Shown here one piece after another: positions 57,861 through 64,000 of a stretch of 64,000 bases of DNA. Both the position numbers and the translations under genes were made by a program. The notes beneath the pieces were generated by a model. The model searched no databases and was not told the origin of the DNA. It saw only the letters and a list, made by a program, of their open reading frames with translations. Source of the DNA: Diphasiastrum complanatum (Eukaryota > Streptophyta > Lycopodiopsida > Lycopodiales > Lycopodiaceae); the NCBI GenBank assembly GCA_029204225.1, contig CM055101.1:61029340-61093339 (forward strand), in the 5' to 3' direction. How positions within the stretch are numbered: the first letter of the stretch is position 1; the number at the start of each line of letters is the position of its first letter.

Positions 57861-58790
57861 CATCCGGCGACAGTTCTTGGTTTTTGGATTTTGGAGCCAC
57901 TCAACACATGACCAGTCTCATTGGCTGTTTCGAGTCCTATACACCTTATAGTACCAAGAAATATGTTCACCTTGGTGACAATAGCACAAAGCTATTAAAG
58001 GTGAAAGTACTGTGAGATTGAGCTCTGCAAATGATCAGTCTAGGCTACTTTCTATACCAAATTTATCTACGAATCTGCTCTCAGTAAGCAGAATCACAGA
58101 TCTAGGACATAGAGTAGAATTTGAATGTGATCAGTGCAAAGTAGTTGATAGGACAGACAAGATCCTAGCACTCGAAAAGAGGCATGGATACTTGTATAAA
58201 TTAAGTCATTGCTTTTCTACCTTTAGTCAGGCGCTCAGTACTTCTATTCATGCATATAAAAGTTTACTTTGGCATTATAGACTTGGTCACTTGAATCATG
58301 CTGTTGTGCAACAAATGTCTAGACAATCTATTGCTCTTGATCTCGACTATCGTCATGATAAAGCTGAGTTACATGTCTGTCAAGACTGTCTAGTTGGTAA
58401 ACAGACTAGGAAACCATTTAAATCAAGCCATCAACATATTGCTAGAGGATTGTTAGACATTGTACATTCAGACATTTGTGGCCCGATGAAAAATCCTTCA
58501 CTGAAGGATGCAAAGTACTTTATAACTTTTGTTGATGAATTTTTCAAAAGGACTATGGTGTACTTTATAAAGAAGAAATCAGAAGCCTTCAACTGCTTCA
58601 GATGCTTCAAGGAGCGTGCAGAAAAGGAGACTGGAAGGACGATCAAGGCCCTAAGGTCAAACAATGGTGGAGAATATATCTCTATCGAGTTTAAGGAGTA
58701 CTGCCAAAGCCATGGCATTGAGCAGCAATTCATCACTCCTTACAGTCCTTAGTCTAATGGCTTAGCCGAGAGGAAGAACCATACCCTGAG
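57861..58790 (+). pseudogene. Copia-6 protease and integrase
   Basis: The protease active site reads SWFLDFGATQHMT, with DSG changed to DFG, and ends LLSIPNLSTNLLSVSRI. Pre-integrase and HHCC regions follow (LLWHYRLGHLNHAVV, CQDCLVGKQTRKPF). The core has IVHSDICGPM, FITFVDEFFKRTMVYF and LRSNNGGEYISIEF, where the second catalytic Asp of the usual S/TDNGGE is Asn. TAG at 58750 precedes SNGLAERKN. Just after NHTL the sequence jumps to RT, so the integrase C-terminal domain and linker are deleted. Confidence 0.88.
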
Positions 58791-59350
58791 TCAAAGCTCC
58801 TATTGGGTGCAATATCATTGATTGCAAATGGATCTTTAAGATTAAATACATTGCCAATGGAGCAATTGATCGAAGGAAGGCAAGACTGGTAGCACGAGGA
58901 TTCACTCAGATGTCCAACGTCAACTACAGTGAGACTTTCAATCCAGTAGTCAAGCATTCGTCGATCCGAGCTCTCCTACCATATGTTGTAGCTGTCGAAC
59001 TCGAAGTGCATCAACTTGATGTGAGAACAGCTTATCTGAATGGAGTTATACAAGAAGACATCTACATGATCCAGCTCGAAGGATACGTTCTGAAAGGTAT
59101 GAGAAATCATGTCTGTAAACTCCATAAAGCACTCTATAGCTTGAAATAGTCTGTCATAGCTTGGTTTTAGAGGATCAACACATTCCTCACAAGGATTCCA
59201 ACCAAGCATTGCTGATTGCAACGTCTATTCCAAGTCAGTGCATCAATCCTTCATTATCATCACCTTATATATTGATGATACGTTGCTTTTCAGCAACAAT
59301 ACCAATTTGGTCAAGGATTCTAAGCAGATGTTGTTTTTAGAGTCTTCTGT
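58791..59350 (+). pseudogene. Copia-6 reverse transcriptase
   Basis: From APIGCNIIDCKWIFKIKY it continues NGAIDRRKARLVARGFTQ, YSETFNPVVKHSSIRALLP, HQLDVRTAYLNGVIQEDIYM and HKALYSLK, then TAG at 59147. Later frames give YIDDTLLFSNNTN, so the catalytic DD pair is retained although several stops separate the parts. Confidence 0.88.
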
Positions 59351-60237
59351 TTGGGCATTCAGATCCACAGAGACATAGTGAGACGACTGATCTACATCAC
59401 TCAACAAAGGTATCTTCACAATGTTCTTAACAGATACAATCTAATGAATTGTAAGTTAGCTCACTCACTGATGGATCCATACCTGTGTTTGTCAAAGGAC
59501 CAATGTCCTCAGACCAAGCAGGAAGAGGAGCAGATGAGAGAGTATCCTTATCGATCAATACTTGGATCTCTCATGTATGCAATGGTCTGTACAAGACCAA
59601 ATATCTCTTTTGCAGTAAGCTCACTCAGCCAATATATGGCTAACCTTGACATTACCCATTGGAAGGCTCTCATAAGAGTCATGAGGTATATTTGAGTTAC
59701 CATGGACCAGTGCATCTGCTATGGAGATGTCAGCAACGACAATCTTCATCAGTTCAGTGAATACTCTGATGCAAGCTGGGGAGGAGATGTAGACAATCAT
59801 AAGTCCACATCTAGATTTACATTCTTCTTCAACGGCGGTCCTATCTCATGGAACAATCGTAAGCAAACCTTATCGCACTTTCTTCTACAGAAGCAGAATA
59901 CATTGCTGCTTCTCAATCTATTAAGGAAGTGTTTTGGTTGAGAAATTTACTGTCAGACATTAATTTGTATCAGTACAACCCCACAATTTTATTCTGTGAT
60001 AATCATAGTGCTATTGCCTTATCGGCTAACCCTAGATTTCATTCTAGGAGTAAGCACATTGAAATCAGATATCACTACATCAAGGGCAAGGTTCTCAACA
60101 AGGAGGTGAGCTTAACGTATTGCAGAACGCAGGACATGGTTGCAGATATATTCACGAAGGCATTAAGTGTTAATGCACACAACAAATTTTGTGCATTGCT
60201 TAATCTGAAGATCAAGGCATTCACGGATCCAGATTAA
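59351..60237 (+). pseudogene. Copia-6 RT end and RNase H
   Basis: FLGIQIHRDIVRRLIYITQQ and YPYRSILGSLMYAMVCTRP lead into RNase H: FSEYSDASWGGDVDNHKSTS, SHFLLQKQNTLLLLN (the catalytic Glu of the usual STAEAEY region is lost by a frameshift), ILFCDNHSAIALSANP, SKHIEIRYHYIKGKV and DMVADIFTKALS. The last frame ends at TAA 60235-60237, inside the polypurine tract. Confidence 0.9.
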
Positions 60238-60244
60238 GTGGGGG

Positions 60245-61418
60245 CGTTGGACTTATCTTAATCTGCCTCCATTCATGCTGCATTTTTACTCATGTTGTCG
60301 CACAGTCTGCATATTTACATGTAAAATAAGACATGCGAAAAAACTCGACTATCTGCATAAATACGAGTAATTTCCCATAGGCAAAAAAGGCGAAAAACGC
60401 GACACTATATTTTTACACGTGATTTGTGACAGGCGAAAAAAAGATGACACTGCCTTACAAAATGTCGAAGTTGCCCTGAGAAAAGCGAAGACACCCTGTA
60501 AATCAAATCCTAAGGCATTTGTCAGATTGTCGCATTTTTCGCATCTTCACCAACGTTCATTTTGGCAAAGGCTGACGTCGCGGCCTTCTCACGCTCATCC
60601 CATGCAACTGTGCTAACAGATTTGACAACGACAACAGCCGCCCACGATCTCCTACAAACATCACATCCACTTTGTACTTTCTTCATCTGCACACGTGTTA
60701 AATTGTGTATATATATATGACAAGATGTGAGATAACAACGTGTGTGAAAATAATAGCATTATAAGCTTATCATAGATAGACGAAGTAGATGCCCTCGCAC
60801 ATTGATTTTTTTGTATTGTCAGTAACAGGTTCATTCCTTTTACAGATTGAATTAGCTTTGTAGAGCACGCGGTTTCGTCCGCTATTGTCTCGTGCTCCAT
60901 TGCATTATTGACATGTATATTTTGCTATACTTAATCTGATAACAGCTCTGCCTTGTTCTGTGTTTAGATTTGTGTCAACATTGCTATGCTTTTCTACATT
61001 ATGTCTAACTCTCTTATCGCTCAATCTGGTAATCTGTTTTTCGCGAATTATTATTAGTCTAACTGTTGGGGACTAATATTTAGTCTTGCCTTTCGCGACT
61101 GATTATCAGTCGAGCTCAGTCTAGCTCTTCGCGAATCATTCACGACAAATAATTTGTCTAGCTGTTCGCGACAAATTATCCTTCTGATGTTTTGTTGCTT
61201 AATGTTTGGCTACGTAATCAGATTGACCGTGATTTCTATCACTAACGTTCTGTTCGTTTCTGATAGGCGTAGTCATGCTTAGGGAAAGAGTAATATAGCT
61301 CATTCCGTTACACACGAACACTTTCCATTCGAGTTCGTTACTCGTTTGAGTTTCGAGTTCGTTTTCTTTTTGAGCTATTTTAGTTTATCACACTCACACA
61401 CCCTCTTTCAACCCAATA
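60245..61418 (+). repeat. Copia-6 3' LTR, full length
   Basis: It starts CGTTGGACTTATC (TG mutated to CG) and ends CAACCCAATA. It contains a TATA stretch TGTATATATATATG at 60706-60719 and several TTCGCGA / GCGAC motifs between 61030 and 61170. None of these is present in the 5' LTR. Confidence 0.88.
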
Positions 61419-61692
61419 TGACAATCATAGCTACATGCCCAAGGTACACTACATTGGTTCCAAAAGCATAATTAGTCTTGAAGCGTAGTGATCCAAACAA
61501 TGTCCGAGGTTCAAAAAATGGGCTTGAGTTTTCTTATGTGGCAAGGGTCCCATGCCATCTCATCCACCGCATGGTGGCAACTTAAGGTAAGGCTGGACCA
61601 ATGGAAAAATTCCATTTTTAATTTGGAATTTGCTATGCAATGTAGTTTGAAACTACCTTTATTAAAACTTTCTATGAAATTGTGTGGGCTTT

Positions 61693-61850
61693 GCTTAATC
61701 TCAGCACCATGTGCATTCCTTGTACCATGTCAGGGAGTGCATCAAGGGCTGAGAATCAAGAAAAAAGCTTTGTTTAAGTTTTTCCTTGATTCTCAGCCCT
61801 GATGCACTCCCCGACATGGTGCAGGGAGTGCACAAGGTGTTGAAAATAAG
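61693..61850 (+). ncRNA. Candidate hairpin RNA locus (MIRNA-like foldback or inverted duplication)
   Basis: 61724-61766 and 61778-61820 form a 42-bp stem with one bulge and two mismatches around a loop of about 12 bases. Flanking sequence (61693-61723 and 61821-61850) continues the pairing with 26 of 31 positions complementary and most others G:U. The whole foldback is about 75-85 bp of stem. This is typical of a young plant MIRNA precursor or a small inverted-repeat element. No known miRNA was recognised and there is no transcription evidence. Confidence 0.5.
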
Positions 61851-62492
61851 TGAATTGTGTATATGTGATAGAACTCCTCTCGTCATATGATGGAAAGCAA
61901 ATAGACTAAGAACCCTCGTTGACCGGCCAACCAATCACATGCTAATGACGCATGTCAAGTCCTCAATTCTTTTTTGTACTTTGAAGGCACCTCCAACGGT
62001 AGAATTTGCCTTGTGAGTGGCAGAACCACTATTGTGCCCATTTTTTTTATGTGTGAGTGATAAAAAACATTGATTATGTCCAAAATTTTAATGTGAGAAA
62101 GGAGTTTCGAGATTAAAATTTTTTCATACATGGCATTCAGTTGCGGAAGAGCCCAAGTACTTCGGTCCTTCCACCCTGCTAGGGCCGTGCCCTAGGGGCC
62201 CTCGAGGAAGGGCCCTTCCAAAGCAAAAGGACCTCTAACCCGGCTGTTCCATTGCCGAGTGGGTTACACGTAACCACTATGAAAAGCATTCCAAGAGATG
62301 ACGACAACAACAACAACAACGATGACGACAATGAAGTGTATCACAAGCGAGGGGAGGGGGTTCACATGTAAATGTGAAGTTATTGCCCTTGGGAGGCCAT
62401 CCGTCCTAGGGGCCTGGTACAAATAGAAGTCGTTTCCTGAATTTTATAAGGTCAAAGAAGAGCAATGGTGTATACACGTCACCTTAAACTTT

Positions 62493-62541
62493 ACCGCCGC
62501 TTGCCGGTCGATTTTACCGCCGCTTGCCGGTCAACTTTGAC
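62493..62541 (+). repeat. 25-bp tandem duplication
   Basis: TTTACCGCCGCTTGCCGGTC occurs twice in direct succession, separated by 4-5 bases. Confidence 0.85.
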
Positions 62542-62594
62542 AGGAAAATACATTTTACTGGTGCATTGGCATTGATTGGCATTGCCATAGCCGA

Positions 62595-62801
62595 ATGCCC
62601 GCCATTTTACTCTATTTATTCTTCGATTCTTCGATCCTGCACGATCCGCTTCGGTGTTGCTCTCATTCTGGAGCGGATGATGGAGGCACGAAGCTTGCGA
62701 TGAAGATGTGGTTGATCGGAGTGGAAGATTATGGCTGTTTCGAGTATCGGAAGCGGTCAAACTTCACGTCTTCATTGGATATATGTCGACAATCTCGGTG
62801 A
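62595..62801 (+). other. Possible first exon of a host gene
   Basis: A GC-richer patch with an open frame ends at an excellent splice donor, AATCTCG|GTGAGT (donor GT at 62799-62800). Two alternative starts reach the donor in different phases (ATG at 62700 and at 62730). No protein family is recognisable from the short peptide. The downstream 1.2 kb gives no clear second exon, so this remains a guess. Confidence 0.25.
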
Positions 62802-64000
62802 GTGTTTCCATAAGAGCCCGTCCTTTGGCGCTTCTTTTGTGAACTGAAGATTGGATTTCGTCCGATCGCATTTTTGTGTTGAGCTTGCGCGCTGTTTCGA
62901 TCTAATTTCTGAAAACATTCAACAATGACGAGTTATGTGATTCAATTGAAGCTGGCAGTCATTGATTGAAATTCCGTGGTAGAGAATAATTTGATGCATC
63001 TAGAGTTATTTTGCTTTTATTTTCTCAAGGTTACACCGCTGCCAAAGTAGCAATAAACTGCATAGCTAGCTACTTCTGTGACACTTCATCCTTCGTGCAC
63101 TTGTTCAGGGCTTCTATTTTACAATTGCCAGTTTTGCGTTGCTAGATAATGCGGCTAATAGTTAGGGGATCATGTTGCGGATATGACTTTCAGGCTGAAT
63201 CATATCACCAACTATTTAGTAAGAAGTGAAGCTGTCTTAGTTTCATTGTTAAATTGCATTTGGAGAGCCAAGATCAAATATAAACTGCACCCTATGATTG
63301 CTCTACAGCACGCAAGGATGATTTATTTTTCCATAGCCCTTCTTGATCTCACAATTATCTTGGTACGAGTGAATGCCCGCTATGCATTGCACTTGGTGGC
63401 ATGTGACGAGCTCAGTTGATATTCATTGTGCCCAGTTATTTATCCTCATGGTAGGGTTTGAGCGTATTAGTTGTTGCTGTTGTTCTATGGAGCCGCCTTG
63501 GTTGCTTGTGAGCGGAAATGGCAGTTGTAGTATGCAGAAGCAGAGGCATTCTTGCCATAGAAGTTTTTCAGCTGTATTATGTTATTTTCAAGCATAAACA
63601 AGGTGATATTTTCCCTCATGCCAGATTGTATGTTCAGTTTTTAAAATCTCGCTCCTCCGCTCCTCCAAAGGAAAACATGTGAATTTCATGCAGGGGCTCA
63701 ATGAAGTTCAGAACATTCCATTAGGGTCTTAGTTTAGTATATTGAAGTTTGAGCTCCACATCCATGTGGAATGACATCAGATATGTAAATGCTAGCCAAA
63801 TATGGTCAATAGCAGAGAGCCGCAACTAGAGCATGGGTAGTGCCACAATAATTAATGGATTGCAAAAAAGTTGTGTGGAAGTTAGTAGCCCTCTAGCACT
63901 TTGATTTCCAGCCTATTGAGCCGTGAATGAAGCATGGAAGTCCCCCTTTTTTAACCACATTGAAAAGAGGTCAGAATGGCTTGTGATCCCTTGCTTTTTT

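Larger units (their letters stand above)
56548..61418 (+). mobile_element. Copia-6: Ty1/Copia retrotransposon with unequal LTRs
   Basis: The 5' LTR (56548-56814, internally deleted) and 3' LTR (60245-61418) share their first 70 and last 150 bases. PBS, gag, protease, integrase, RT and RNase H lie between them in Copia order, and a purine tract AAGTGGGGG precedes the 3' LTR. Flanks read ATGGC before the 5' LTR and ATGAC at 61418-61422, a possible 5-bp duplication with one mismatch if the LTR ends one base earlier. Deletions and stops throughout. Confidence 0.9.
61851..64000. other. Right flank, mostly unassigned
   Basis: Apart from the 25-bp duplication and possible exon, it contains a GC-rich patch with palindromes at 62150-62240 (GGGCC/CTAGGG/CTCGAG), an (ACA)n run at 62300-62325 and short unrecognised frames (63183-63419, 63373-63597). 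No retroelement ends were found. Confidence 0.4.

Overview
The window is nuclear DNA of a land plant and is dominated by retrotransposons. The evidence is an intron-bearing NPH3-domain gene at the left edge, dense Ty1/Copia and Ty3/Gypsy elements primed from initiator-Met tRNA (TGGTATCAGAGC) or by a TGGCGCC-type site, very long (GA)n arrays, and heavy nesting with decay. The lineage cannot be fixed from this sequence. A large-genome non-angiosperm such as a fern fits, but that is inference.

Layout. 1-1733: 3' exons of an NPH3-type phototropism/BTB gene, the only recognisable host gene, with an apparent 1-base frameshift before its C-terminal tail. 4142-9072: Copia-1 (minus strand) with both LTRs and a perfect 5-bp target duplication GTGAT, but no gag. 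9435-9594: (GA)80. 9690-12142: a Copia gag-protease scrap followed by an inverted Gypsy remnant. 12143-20125: Copia-2 (plus strand), with one broken LTR copy, a truncated minus-strand element (gag, leader, PBS, candidate LTR) lodged between LTR and gag, a degenerate polyprotein lacking RNase H, and a complete LTR followed by another PBS.

21317-45461: a 24-kb Gypsy array, LTR-internal-LTR-internal-LTR, bounded by one 5-bp duplication (GACTT). The middle LTR is split by a truncated minus-strand Gypsy element (29572-34172). The second gag is split by a 3-kb element with imperfect terminal inverted repeats and two convergent spliced genes (37288-40266). 45766-45850 and 52900-52982: two copies of a very short (~80 bp) tRNA-like retroposon, each with its own perfect 14-15 bp target duplication. 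47391-49480: another rearranged Gypsy remnant. 49931-50042: (GA)56. 56548-61418: Copia-6 (plus strand), whose 5' LTR has lost about 900 bp including the likely TATA box. 61693-61850: a long, nearly perfect RNA-type hairpin. 62500-64000: unassigned, possibly the 5' end of another host gene.

Almost every retroelement reading frame is broken by stops, frameshifts or lost catalytic residues, so none looks able to move by itself. Coordinates of LTR and domain edges were read by eye from alignments of repeats inside the window and may be off by a few bases where sequences diverge.
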